Of a DNA stretch of 64,000 nucleotides, positions 35,853 to 43,511 are shown one piece after another (positions within the stretch are counted from its first letter, which is position 1; every line of letters begins with the position of its first letter). A model generated the notes under the pieces. It saw nothing but the letters and a program-made list of their open reading frames with translations, did no database searches and was not told the origin of the DNA. The DNA is taken from the NCBI RefSeq assembly GCF_001950255.1, contig NZ_BDJK01000006.1, positions 186,001-250,000 of the forward strand, written 5' to 3'. This DNA is from Carboxydothermus pertinax (GTDB taxonomy: Bacteria; Bacillota; Z-2901; Carboxydothermales; Carboxydothermaceae). The position numbers and the translations under genes are program-made.

Positions 35853-36041
35853 ATGCCGTTTATTCAAATTGAAATGTTAGAGGGAAGAACTGTAGAGCAA
35901 AAACGAGAGCTGGTCAGAAGAATTACTGAAGCCGTAGTTGACGTGGTTAAATGCTCGCCGGAAGCGGTGAAAATTATTATTCGCGATATGAAACCGGAAA
36001 ATTACGGAGAAGCGGGAGTCTTACGAGCGGATAAAAAATAA
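35853..36041 (+). CDS. 4-oxalocrotonate tautomerase family protein
   Basis: A 62-residue tautomerase with catalytic Pro as residue 2 (MPFIQIEMLEGRT), which becomes N-terminal after Met removal. The helix KRELVRRITEAVVDVV and the strand KIIIRDMKPENYGEAG are standard, with the second active-site Arg present. The substrate is unknown; such genes are common and not tied to one pathway. GGAGGAGG lies upstream. A terminator follows. Confidence 0.88.
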   Translation: MPFIQIEMLEGRTVEQKRELVRRITEAVVDVVKCSPEAVKIIIRDMKPENYGEAGVLRADKK

Positions 36042-36053
36042 AAATTCTTTTAA

Positions 36054-36079
36054 AAGGCGGCTTTCTAGCTGCCTTTTTT
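36054..36079 (+). terminator. Intrinsic terminator of the formate dehydrogenase/tautomerase unit
   Basis: AAGGCGGC (36054-36061) with GCTGCCTT (36068-36075), then T run. Confidence 0.85.
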
Positions 36080-36192
36080 CTTAAATAAAATAATCTAAAG
36101 ATTTTGAAAAATAATTGCAGGAATTGCTAGAAAAATTGCGAAATATATTTTAAAGAGTTATTTTAAAGACTACCTTTTTTGGAGGTGATAAT

Positions 36193-36678
36193 TTGCGGGA
36201 GATTTTAGTGGATTTAACAAAATGCCTTGGCTGTAAAACCTGTGAATTGGTTTGCGCTACCGCCCATAGCAAGGAAAAACAATTTTTTTCAGCAATTTTT
36301 GAAGAACCAAAGCCAGTGCGCCGAATCTTTGTGGAAGCAAATGGTCCAACCAATTTTCCTTTAATGTGCCGCCAGTGCGAAGATGCCCCCTGTGTTATGG
36401 CCTGCATGAGTGGAGCTTTAACCAAAGACGAACTTTCCGAAGAAGTTGTGTTAAACTCCCAAAGGTGTGTTGGCTGTTTTATGTGTGTGATGGTTTGTCC
36501 TTTTGGCGTTATGACAAAGAACCAGCATAAAGCTGCCAAATGTGACCGCTGCGCTGAAATTGGTTATCCCCAATGCGTTTTAGCTTGTCCCACCAAAGCC
36601 CTATCTTTTGCAGAGATTCCTACTTATGCTAAAAAGGAACGTCAAAAATACTTAACAAATTTCTTGGTGAGGGAGTGA
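36193..36678 (+). CDS. CooF-like polyferredoxin, electron carrier for CO dehydrogenase
   Basis: A 161-residue ferredoxin-like protein with four cysteine groups: CLGCKTCELVC, CRQCEDAPCVMAC, CVGCFMCVMVC with Cys-Pro, and CDRCAEIGYPQCVLAC. This is the pattern of CooF/HycB-type subunits with up to four [4Fe-4S] clusters. It should take electrons from the CO dehydrogenase encoded four bases downstream. TTG 36193 follows GGAGGTG by five bases. Confidence 0.9.
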   Translation: MREILVDLTKCLGCKTCELVCATAHSKEKQFFSAIFEEPKPVRRIFVEANGPTNFPLMCRQCEDAPCVMACMSGALTKDELSEEVVLNSQRCVGCFMCVMVCPFGVMTKNQHKAAKCDRCAEIGYPQCVLACPTKALSFAEIPTYAKKERQKYLTNFLVRE

Positions 36679-36682
36679 TTGG

Positions 36683-38584
36683 ATGGAGAACAATAAATTA
36701 TCGGTAGACCAGGCTGTTCCCAAGCTTTACCAAAAAGCCCGGGAAGAAGGGATAGTAACTGTTTTTGACCGCTACGAAGCGCAACAGCCCCAGTGTGGTT
36801 TTGGTTTATCCGGACTTTGCTGCCGCCATTGCGTTCAAGGACCGTGCCGGATCGACCCCTTTGGGGAAGGGCCGCAAGTGGGAATTTGTGGAGCAACAGC
36901 TGAAGTAATAGTGGCAAGAAATTTACTGCGCCAGGTGGCTGCCGGAGCTGCTGCCCATGTAGACCATGCTTATGATGTTTTAGAAGTTTTAGAAAAGATT
37001 GCTGAAGGAGCAGAAAGTTACGGGATTAAGGATGCGGAAAAATTAAAACAAGTGGCTCATACTTTAGGTATAGCTACCGCTAATAAAACGGAGCAGGAAA
37101 TTGTCAAAGAAATGTGTCAGGTAATTTATTTTGATTTTGCCAATTCCAGTACTGCTCCGATGACCTACCTAAAAGCAAATTCTCCCAAGGAAAGGTTGGA
37201 ACTCTGGGAAAAGCTTGGTGTGTTACCAAGAAATCCAGACCGGGAGATAAGAGAAGCTCTGCACCAGACTACTATGGGCATGGATGCAGACCCGGTAAAT
37301 TTAATCTTAAAAACCCTTCGCCTGGGTTTAGTAGATGGTTTTGCGGGACTTAAGCTGGCCACTGACTTACAGGATATAATTTTTGGTACACCCCAACCGG
37401 TAGTGACCGAAGCTAACTTAGGAGTACTTAAAGAAGATTATGTGAATATTATTGTCCATGGCCACGTACCTCTTTTATCGGAAAAGATTGTAGAGTGGAG
37501 TCGAAAATTAGAAGAGGAGGCTAAAAAAGCAGGAGCAAAAGGAATTAATCTTGCCGGTATTTGCTGTACCGGCAATGAAGTATTGATGCGGCAAGGGGTT
37601 CCCTTGGCGACAAACTTTCTGGCTCAGGAATTAGCTATCGTCACTGGAGCCGTGGATTTAATGGTAGTGGATGTCCAGTGCATTATGCCCTCTTTAGCGG
37701 AAATAGCTGCTTGTTATCATACCCGCCTGGTAACTACTATGCCTATTGTCAAGATCCCTGGTGCTGAACACGTACCTTTTAACAGCGAAACTGCCGATAC
37801 GGCTTCTCAAGAAATTGTAAGGATGGCTATTGCAAGTTTCCAAAAGAGAAATCCTGCCAAAGTCTACATTCCCCGGGAAAAAGCCAAGGTAGTGGCTGGT
37901 TTTAGCGTGGAAGCAATAGTAAAAGCTTTAGCAAAACTAAATCCAGCTGATCCTTTAAAGCCCTTAATCGATAATATTGTCTCGGGTAATATTCTGGGGG
38001 TAGTAGCCACCGTAGGTTGTAATAATGCCAAAGTAAAACATGACTGGTTCCATATTGAGTTAGTAAAAGAATTAATTAAAAACAATGTTTTGGTGGTTAC
38101 TACCGGCTGTTCTGCTCATGCCTTAGCCAAAGCAGGTTTGATGGATCCGGCGGCAGCTGAATTGGCGGGCGAAGGGTTAAGAACAGTCTTAACCGCAATT
38201 GGTACTGCCAATGACTTAGGAGGGCCGCTGCCACCAGTTTTGCACATGGGAAGTTGCGTGGATAACTCCCGGATTGGGGATTTAGTAATAGCTGTGGCTA
38301 ATTATCTCAAGGTTAGTCCTAAAGACCTGCCCATTGCTGCTTCTGCTCCCGAATACCAGCACGAGAAGGCTTTAAGCATTGGAACCTGGGCGGTGGCGAT
38401 GGGCATTATGACCCATTTAGGGGTTATTCCGCCGGTTTTAGGAAGCCCCAAAGTTACCCAAATCTTAACCCAGGATGCTGAAACTTTAATTGGTGGTAAG
38501 TTTTATGTAGAAACAGATCCTTATAAAGCTGCAGCAGGCATGATTGAGCACATAAAGACCAAGCGGGCTTTGTTAAACCTTTAG
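36683..38584 (+). CDS. cooS: Ni-Fe carbon monoxide dehydrogenase catalytic subunit (CooS, class IV type by context)
   Basis: A 633-residue monofunctional CO dehydrogenase oxidising CO to CO2. The D cluster (C38, C46) and B cluster (C47, C50, C55, C69) cysteines are in place. C-cluster ligands are seen in HGHVPLL, GICCTGNE, VDVQCIMPS, VATVGCNN, VTTGCSAHA and HMGSCVDNSR. The neighbours are a CooF-like ferredoxin, an NADH oxidase-like flavoprotein and rubrerythrin. That gene set is the one described for CooS-IV of Carboxydothermus hydrogenoformans, proposed to use CO electrons for oxidative-stress defence. Confidence 0.96.
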   Translation: MENNKLSVDQAVPKLYQKAREEGIVTVFDRYEAQQPQCGFGLSGLCCRHCVQGPCRIDPFGEGPQVGICGATAEVIVARNLLRQVAAGAAAHVDHAYDVLEVLEKIAEGAESYGIKDAEKLKQVAHTLGIATANKTEQEIVKEMCQVIYFDFANSSTAPMTYLKANSPKERLELWEKLGVLPRNPDREIREALHQTTMGMDADPVNLILKTLRLGLVDGFAGLKLATDLQDIIFGTPQPVVTEANLGVLKEDYVNIIVHGHVPLLSEKIVEWSRKLEEEAKKAGAKGINLAGICCTGNEVLMRQGVPLATNFLAQELAIVTGAVDLMVVDVQCIMPSLAEIAACYHTRLVTTMPIVKIPGAEHVPFNSETADTASQEIVRMAIASFQKRNPAKVYIPREKAKVVAGFSVEAIVKALAKLNPADPLKPLIDNIVSGNILGVVATVGCNNAKVKHDWFHIELVKELIKNNVLVVTTGCSAHALAKAGLMDPAAAELAGEGLRTVLTAIGTANDLGGPLPPVLHMGSCVDNSRIGDLVIAVANYLKVSPKDLPIAASAPEYQHEKALSIGTWAVAMGIMTHLGVIPPVLGSPKVTQILTQDAETLIGGKFYVETDPYKAAAGMIEHIKTKRALLNL

Positions 38585-38597
38585 GGGGTTAACTTTA

Positions 38598-39782
38598 ATG
38601 AAATATTTAATTATTGGTAATAGTGCTGCGGGTGTTTTTGCGGCGGAAAACTTAAGAAAATTAGATCCTACTGGGGAAATTACGATATTAACCGATGAGC
38701 CATACGAGGTTTATGGCCGTTGCTTAACATCGTATTTTATTGCCGGGGATATCGGTGAGGAACAAATTTATATTCGCCCCAGGGATTTTTACGAAAAAAA
38801 CCGGATTAAGCTAAAAAGACAGGAAAAAGTAATAAAAATTGATTTTGGAGAAAAAAAAGTTTTTACGGCAAAAAACTTTTACCCTTATGACCGTCTTTTA
38901 ATTGCCAGTGGAGCGAAAGCTAAAAAGCTTTCGCTTCCTGGAAGTAACTTACCTGGAATTTTTAACTTAAGGACCTTAGAAGATGCTAAAAGTATCATCG
39001 ACTGTTCCCAAAAGGCCGAACAGGCGGTAATAATAGGTGGAGGGCTGGTGAGCTTAAAAGGGGCTTATGGTTTGTTAAAGCGGGGAATTAAAGTTACCGT
39101 TGTCGTAGCATCCCCGCAAATATTGTCCCAGGTTTTGGATGAAACAGCGGCGGAGTTGGTGCAACAAAATTTAGAAAAAAAAGGAATGAAAATTCTTTTG
39201 GAGGAAGATGTTTTAGAATTTTTAGGGGAAGATAAAGTTTTGGAAGTTAAGCTTTTAAGCGGAAAAACTTTAAAAGCGGATTTGGTTTTGGTGGGAAAAG
39301 GGGTAACTCCTAATGTTGAATTTTTACCTGAGGCGGAGAAATTTGCCGAAGGCCTACCGGTGGACCAATATTTAAGGACTCCTTGGGAGGATGTCTGGGC
39401 TGCGGGAGATGTGGCAAAAACCTATGATATAGCTTATGGTAAACCTAGAGTTAATGCACTCTGGCCAATTGCCGCCGAACAGGGAAAGATAGCAGCAATG
39501 AATATGGTCGGACAAAATTATGTGTATCAAGGTTCCATAAGCATGAACTCCCTGGAGTTTTTTGGGTTTAGTACCATTGCAGCAGGTATTACCCGCAGGG
39601 ATGAAGGTTACACAGTAATAAAAAAAAGACAGGGAGCAAACTACTTAAAACTTGTAATGGATGGAGCCAAATTAAAGGGATATATTTTAAGCGGTGAGGT
39701 GCGGGGAGCTGGAAGACTTACCCAGCTAATTCTTTCCGGAGGAAAAATAAATAAATTGCCCTCCTTTTTAAAAATATTTTAA
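38598..39782 (+). CDS. FAD-dependent NAD(P)H oxidase/rubredoxin reductase-like flavoprotein
   Basis: A 394-residue pyridine nucleotide-disulfide oxidoreductase family protein: FAD site LIIGNSAAGVFAAENL, CLTSYFIAGDI with one conserved Cys, LIASGAKA, NAD site VIIGGGLVSLKGAYGL and WAAGDVAKTYD. It is the likely link that moves electrons from the ferredoxin to rubrerythrin or to O2/peroxide. GGGGG lies just upstream, and it is 13 bases after cooS. Confidence 0.88.
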   Translation: MKYLIIGNSAAGVFAAENLRKLDPTGEITILTDEPYEVYGRCLTSYFIAGDIGEEQIYIRPRDFYEKNRIKLKRQEKVIKIDFGEKKVFTAKNFYPYDRLLIASGAKAKKLSLPGSNLPGIFNLRTLEDAKSIIDCSQKAEQAVIIGGGLVSLKGAYGLLKRGIKVTVVVASPQILSQVLDETAAELVQQNLEKKGMKILLEEDVLEFLGEDKVLEVKLLSGKTLKADLVLVGKGVTPNVEFLPEAEKFAEGLPVDQYLRTPWEDVWAAGDVAKTYDIAYGKPRVNALWPIAAEQGKIAAMNMVGQNYVYQGSISMNSLEFFGFSTIAAGITRRDEGYTVIKKRQGANYLKLVMDGAKLKGYILSGEVRGAGRLTQLILSGGKINKLPSFLKIF

Positions 39783-39833
39783 AAACAATAAATTTCTGGT
39801 AAAATGTAGATAAAAATCAAAGGAGGGGAAGCA

Positions 39834-40331
39834 ATGGACCAAAAAACTTTGGAAAATTTAATGGCAGCTTTTGCCGGGGAATCCCAGGCCAACCGAAAGT
39901 ACTTAGCTTTTGCGAAAAAGGCGGAAGCGGAAGGTTATCCCAATATTGCCAAGCTTTTTAGAAGCGCGGCGGAAGCCGAAACCATACATGCTTTAAAACA
40001 CTTGGAAGTTGCCGGTAAAATTGGCTCTACTTTAGAGAACCTGAAAACTGCGGTTGCCGGTGAAACTTACGAATTTACCGATATGTATCCGGAATTTATT
40101 AAAGAAGCTGAATCTTCCGGGGAAACTAATGCGGTTAGAAGTTTTAATTTTGCTTCCAAAGCCGAAGAAGTTCATGCCCGGCTTTACCAGGAGGCTTTAA
40201 GTGCCTTAGAAGCTGGTAAAGATGTGGAAGGAGAATATTACATTTGTCCAATTTGTGGGAATATTGAAAAGAAAAGGCCCGAGCGCTGCGCTATCTGCAA
40301 TGCTCCGGGGGAAAAATTTTTCCAAGTTTAA
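39834..40331 (+). CDS. rbr: Rubrerythrin
   Basis: A 165-residue peroxide reductase. The N-terminal four-helix domain has the di-iron ligands in AFAGESQANRKYL, AEAETIHALKH and ASKAEEVHARLY. The C-terminal rubredoxin domain is CPICGN and CAICNAP. It reduces hydrogen peroxide to water with electrons from the NADH oxidase. A TGG-TAAAAT element about 30 bases upstream could give it a promoter besides read-through from cooS. Confidence 0.95.
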   Translation: MDQKTLENLMAAFAGESQANRKYLAFAKKAEAEGYPNIAKLFRSAAEAETIHALKHLEVAGKIGSTLENLKTAVAGETYEFTDMYPEFIKEAESSGETNAVRSFNFASKAEEVHARLYQEALSALEAGKDVEGEYYICPICGNIEKKRPERCAICNAPGEKFFQV

Positions 40332-40334
40332 ACA

Positions 40335-40366
40335 AAATAGCCTTCGGTTTTTTCCGAAGGCTATTT
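40335..40366 (+). terminator. Strong hairpin after rubrerythrin, likely terminator
   Basis: Thirteen-pair stem 40335-40347 with 40354-40366 and a T6 loop. The tail is only moderately T-rich. Confidence 0.7.
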
Positions 40367-40425
40367 CAATATTTACCAAAGTATTTTTATGCCAAAAAGG
40401 ATAGACTAAAAAAAGAAAAAAACAA

Positions 40426-40454
40426 TTGACAAATTTTACTTTAAGAAGTATTAT
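40426..40454 (+). promoter_or_regulatory. Strong promoter of the selenoprotein gene
   Basis: Perfect TTGACA (40426-40431), 17 bases, TATTAT (40449-40454). Predicted start near 40461, with a leader of about 65 bases. Confidence 0.8.
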
Positions 40455-40526
40455 CATTGTAAAGGTATAAAAATACTATAAAAAAGTTTCGCAAAAACTT
40501 ACATAAGAGAAAAGGAGTGAAGCAAG

Positions 40527-41183
40527 GTGGCATTTTTACAGGATAAGGATGTACAGTTTCTTAAAGACAAATTTGCCAAAGAAATGGTCAACGATGTGAC
40601 CGTTCGCTTTTTTACCAAAAGCCCGGTATTGGCTAATGATTGCCAGTATTGCGACCATACCAAACAGCTTTTAGAAGAATTAGCGGCTACCAGTGAAAAA
40701 ATTAAGCTAGTAGTTCATACCTATCCTACCGAAAAAGAAATGGTGGAAAAATACGGTATCGACAAGATTCCTGCCATAGTTTTTGAAGCAAATGAGGATG
40801 TAGGGATTCGTTTTTACGGGATTCCTTCAGGCTATGAGTTTTCAACGGTAATTGAGACGATTATTGACCTTTCTAGAGGTAAGCCGGAACTTCCGGATAA
40901 TGTTTTAGCTGAACTTTCTAAAGTTACCTCTCCGGTAACTATTAAGGTTTTTGTAACACCTACCTGACCGTACTGCCCACGGGCTGCAGTTGCAGCTAAC
41001 CGGTTTGCTCAGGCTAACGCCAACATTCGGGCTGAAGTTATCGAAGTGAGCGAATTCCCGGAATTGGGCGATAAGTACAACGTTTTTGGTGTTCCCAAGT
41101 CTGTAATTAACGAGAAGGTAGAAATTGAAGGGGCAGCACCGGAAGCGATGTTTGTGCAAAAAATATTGGAAGCGGTACAGTAA
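40527..41183 (+). CDS. Protein disulfide oxidoreductase (tandem glutaredoxin-like) with Sec-Pro-Tyr-Cys active site
   Basis: A 218-residue protein of the PDO/glutaredoxin-like family of thermophiles when UGA at 40965-40967 is read as selenocysteine. The first thioredoxin fold has C39-Gln-Tyr-C42. The second has FVTPTUPYCPRAA with Sec147 and Cys150, where relatives have CPYC. The frame continues for 71 codons with the expected fold (VIEVSEFPELGDKYNVFGVPKS) and ends at a TAA followed by a terminator. A hairpin 12 bases after the UGA can serve as SECIS. GTG 40527 is the start. It probably reduces protein or peroxiredoxin disulfides next to the rubrerythrin operon. Confidence 0.9.
40980..41002 (+). 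promoter_or_regulatory. Candidate SECIS hairpin in the disulfide oxidoreductase gene
   Basis: GCTGC/GCAGC (40983-40987 with 40992-40996) with loop AGTT. CGG/CCG (40980-40982 with 41000-41002) extends it across a three-base bulge. The loop contains the GU that bacterial SECIS elements need. Confidence 0.65.
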
Positions 41184-41184
41184 A

Positions 41185-41213
41185 AAAAGCTGCGGGATAA
41201 CCCGCAGCTTTTG
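41185..41213 (+). terminator. Intrinsic terminator of the selenoprotein gene
   Basis: AAAAGCTGCGGG, loop ATAA, CCCGCAGCTTTT (41185-41212). Confidence 0.9.
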
Positions 41214-41270
41214 TATATTTAACCTATACCTTGCCAAAATATTAATAAATTACGAACCGGAGGCAAGGTA

Positions 41271-41930
41271 ATGGTTGAAAAGGCTTTAAAAATTATTGCA
41301 CCTTTGCAAGCGTTTTTGGATAATGTTGAACCAACCCATGGATATGTCTTAAATAAAGCTTTAAAGCAATTGCAGGAAGAAAACTATAAAACAATTTATT
41401 ATGAAAAATATTACCCATTAATTTACAGTGGCATGTATGCAGCGGATAAGGGCTGGCAAAATGTTAACCATTATTTTAATCCCCAAACGAAAAAAGGGTT
41501 ATTTATTTTTATACCTGCCAGAGAAGTGTTGCAGCAGGAACTAAATAGTTTTTTAAAACTTCAAGAACAAAAAAACCCAAAAGCTTTCTGGCATTTTGGC
41601 CGAGCAGTCCACATTTTACAAGATTTTACTGAACCCCACCATTTAAAGCCTACTTTTTTAGATGGTCATAAAAAGTTTGAGCGTTGGGTGGGCAATAATA
41701 TTAAAAAAATAATTAAAAACTTAAGTTTACCGTCTCTTTTTACGCCGTACTTAACTTTAGATGTAGAAACTTTTTGCCCCAAAATCCTAGACTATTATGA
41801 TTTAGTTGGAAAAAAAGCTGGAGAACTTAACTACTACCGGGTTTCTAAGGAGCTACTGGCAGTAGCGGTGGAACTTACGAAGCTCATATTTTTAGAATTT
41901 GACAATTATTTTAAAAAATTTGGGTTATAA
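41271..41930 (+). CDS. Zinc-dependent phospholipase C-like protein without signal peptide
   Basis: A 219-residue helical protein related to the zinc-dependent phospholipase C/S1-P1 nuclease fold. The zinc motif HFGRAVHILQDFTEPHH (His, His, Asp, His) is clear at about residues 108-124, and THGYVLNKAL gives an earlier His. No signal peptide or C-terminal lipid-binding domain is present, so this is not a classical secreted toxin. The role is unknown. GGAGG precedes the start. Confidence 0.65.
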   Translation: MVEKALKIIAPLQAFLDNVEPTHGYVLNKALKQLQEENYKTIYYEKYYPLIYSGMYAADKGWQNVNHYFNPQTKKGLFIFIPAREVLQQELNSFLKLQEQKNPKAFWHFGRAVHILQDFTEPHHLKPTFLDGHKKFERWVGNNIKKIIKNLSLPSLFTPYLTLDVETFCPKILDYYDLVGKKAGELNYYRVSKELLAVAVELTKLIFLEFDNYFKKFGL

Positions 41931-41959
41931 AATTGTTTTTACTTACATAATAATTTAGT

Positions 41960-42040
41960 GGGGGCGCAAAAGACTTATAACCGAAAAATTGAAATGGATT
42001 TTGCGAAGCGGCTGGGCAAGGAGACTTGCCCCCGTTTTTT
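41960..42040 (+). ncRNA. Candidate structured RNA ending in an intrinsic terminator
   Basis: GGGGGC (41960-41965) can pair with GCCCCC (42028-42033), and CGCAAAA (41965-41971) with TTTTGCG (41999-42005). The terminator stem GGGCAAG/CTTGCCC (42014-42020 with 42025-42031) competes with the outer stem and is followed by a T run. Competing outer stem and terminator is riboswitch-like, but the next promoter lies after the terminator, so it may instead be the 3' end of the upstream transcript or a small RNA. It matches no class I can name. Confidence 0.45.
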
Positions 42041-42047
42041 ATTTTTT

Positions 42048-42056
42048 TGGTATAAT
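42048..42056 (+). promoter_or_regulatory. Extended -10 promoter of the IMPACT-family gene
   Basis: TGG plus perfect TATAAT (42051-42056), about 25 bases before the start codon. Confidence 0.55.
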
Positions 42057-42080
42057 GAAAGAAAAAAACGGTGAGGAAAA

Positions 42081-42719
42081 ATGGAATTTATTACTATTGA
42101 GGCTTTTTCAGAAGAAAGGTTTACCGAAAGAAAATCATTATTTATCGGTCGGGCGCTACCAGTAAGCTCCGAGGAGGAAGCAAGGGAGTTTATCGATGAG
42201 ATAAAAGAAAAGCACAAAGATGCTACCCATAATGTTTATGCGTTCAGTATTGAAAACAGGATTACCCGGATGAGTGACGATGGTGAGCCTTCCGGTACCG
42301 CCGGACGACCCGTTTTGGAAGCAATTTTGCAAAAAAAACTAACCAATGTCTGTGTAGTGGTAACCCGGTACTTTGGGGGAATCCTTTTGGGAGCTGGGGG
42401 CTTAATTCGAGCTTACCGCAAAGCTGCTGAGCTTTGTTTGAATAATGCTTCTATAATCATTGTTAAGAAAATCCCGGTTTATAGAGTTACAGTTTGTTAT
42501 GAGCATTGGTCACGGGTATTAAAACTTGCGGCTACCTTGGGCTTGCCGCAAAAGGAGCCGCAGTATCTTCAGGAAGTTACCGGGTATTTTGGAGTTATTC
42601 CTGAACTTGAAGAAAAATTTCTCCGGGAAGTAATTGATCTGTCTTCCGGCCAGGCAAAGATCCAAAAAGAGGATGAAATGCTGGTGAAATATAAAGAAGG
42701 TAAGTATTTACCCGTTTAA
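42081..42719 (+). CDS. IMPACT/YigZ family protein
   Basis: A 212-residue UPF0029 protein: N-terminal IMPACT domain with ATHNVYAFSI, DDGEPSGTAGRPVLEAI and VVTRYFGGILLGAGGL, then a C-terminal ferredoxin-like domain (DUF1949). The family is linked to translation control and may act as a hydrolase, but its reaction is not settled. The next gene starts 11 bases later. Confidence 0.88.
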   Translation: MEFITIEAFSEERFTERKSLFIGRALPVSSEEEAREFIDEIKEKHKDATHNVYAFSIENRITRMSDDGEPSGTAGRPVLEAILQKKLTNVCVVVTRYFGGILLGAGGLIRAYRKAAELCLNNASIIIVKKIPVYRVTVCYEHWSRVLKLAATLGLPQKEPQYLQEVTGYFGVIPELEEKFLREVIDLSSGQAKIQKEDEMLVKYKEGKYLPV

Positions 42720-42730
42720 GGGGGGAAAGG

Positions 42731-43099
42731 ATGAAAGTATTTGTGTATGGTACGCTTATGCAAAACCAGAAGGCGAATTTCCTGCTTTCCCGGCAAAAAT
42801 TTTTAGGTCCCGGCGAAATTTATGGTTTTTCTTTGTTTAAGGTTTCTAACTGGTACCCCGGAGTAGTTAGGCGGGAGGGTGATCGGGTTAAAGGGGAGAT
42901 TTATGAATTAGTATATGAACCAGAAAAGACTTTAGCCCGGCTTGACGATTATGAGGGGGAAGGTAGCTTGTACCAAAGGATTCTAACAAAAGCTATTGAT
43001 CTTATGGACGAAGAACACGAAGTCTTTGTTTATGTTTATAACGGTACCGTGGATGAGGAAAAATACATACCCTATGACCAACAACCCTGGCAGGGTTAA
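42731..43099 (+). CDS. Gamma-glutamylcyclotransferase-like (AIG2 family) protein
   Basis: A 122-residue AIG2/GGCT-fold protein. The substrate-binding FVYGTLM is at the start, and LDDYEGEGSLYQRI holds the conserved catalytic Glu. Members cyclise gamma-glutamyl amines or peptides; the substrate here is unknown. GGGGGAAAGG precedes ATG 42731. Confidence 0.85.
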   Translation: MKVFVYGTLMQNQKANFLLSRQKFLGPGEIYGFSLFKVSNWYPGVVRREGDRVKGEIYELVYEPEKTLARLDDYEGEGSLYQRILTKAIDLMDEEHEVFVYVYNGTVDEEKYIPYDQQPWQG

Positions 43100-43103
43100 A
43101 AAT

Positions 43104-43171
43104 AAAAAAAGCCCTAAAAGGCTATCGTTTGGGTTGTGGGGTTTTTAAGGTTTACTCTCACCTTTTAGGGC
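43104..43171 (-). terminator. Terminator of the minus-strand acyl-CoA operon (long-loop hairpin)
   Basis: An 11-pair stem, GCCCTAAAAGG (43111-43121) with CCTTTTAGGGC (43161-43171). On the minus strand a T7-A-T5 run follows the 3' arm. The loop of 39 bases is unusually long. It may also stop plus-strand transcripts. Confidence 0.7.
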
Positions 43172-43208
43172 CATGTTTTAAATTTCGACAAAAAAAGCAA
43201 AAACCCTT

Positions 43209-43495
43209 TTATTTTAAAGCTTGATAGTAAATTTTTTTTCTAAAAACGATTTTTTTTATCTTTTTACTTTTAACTAATTCTTGTAGCACTTCTTGAGTAA
43301 GGGTAAGAGAAATATTAAAATGAATTGCGATATCGCCTTTAGTTTGCGGTAGTATTAAAAGATGGAGGATTGCTTTTTTTAGATAAGCTTGCCGACAGGG
43401 ACTTAAGTCGGCAAGCTTTTGGGCTCTAATATCGATAAAATTTGGATTTACGTTAAATTTTGTTAGAAAAAATAGTTGTCTAGCTTTTTGCCCAA
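43209..43495 (-). CDS. Small winged-helix protein readable only through a -1 frameshift
   Basis: TTG 43495 lies nine bases after AGGAGG and starts MGKKLDNYFF, then meets a stop at 43465-43463. The heptamer T TTT TTC (43472-43466, minus strand) sits in the right phase for -1 slippage. Shifting back one base opens 85 more codons to TAA 43211-43209, giving a 95-residue product. Residues 40-95 look like a winged helix: KKAILHLLILPQTKGDIA, then HFNISLTLTQEVLQELVKSK and a basic wing. The downstream frame has no usable start of its own. Either programmed frameshifting or a one-base mutation explains this. It is last in the acyl-CoA operon and may be its regulator. Confidence 0.6.
43385..43418. repeat. 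Perfect 12-bp inverted repeat inside the winged-helix gene
   Basis: AAGCTTGCCGAC (43385-43396) and GTCGGCAAGCTT (43407-43418) around a 10-base loop, encoding part of the winged-helix protein. No T run follows on either strand. On the minus strand it begins 47 bases after the slippery heptamer. Confidence 0.7.
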
Positions 43496-43511
43496 AATTG
43501 CTACCTCCTTT

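Noticed and set aside
43385-43418. 12-bp inverted repeat as a transcription terminator
   Set aside because: No T run after either arm, and it lies inside an open reading frame.
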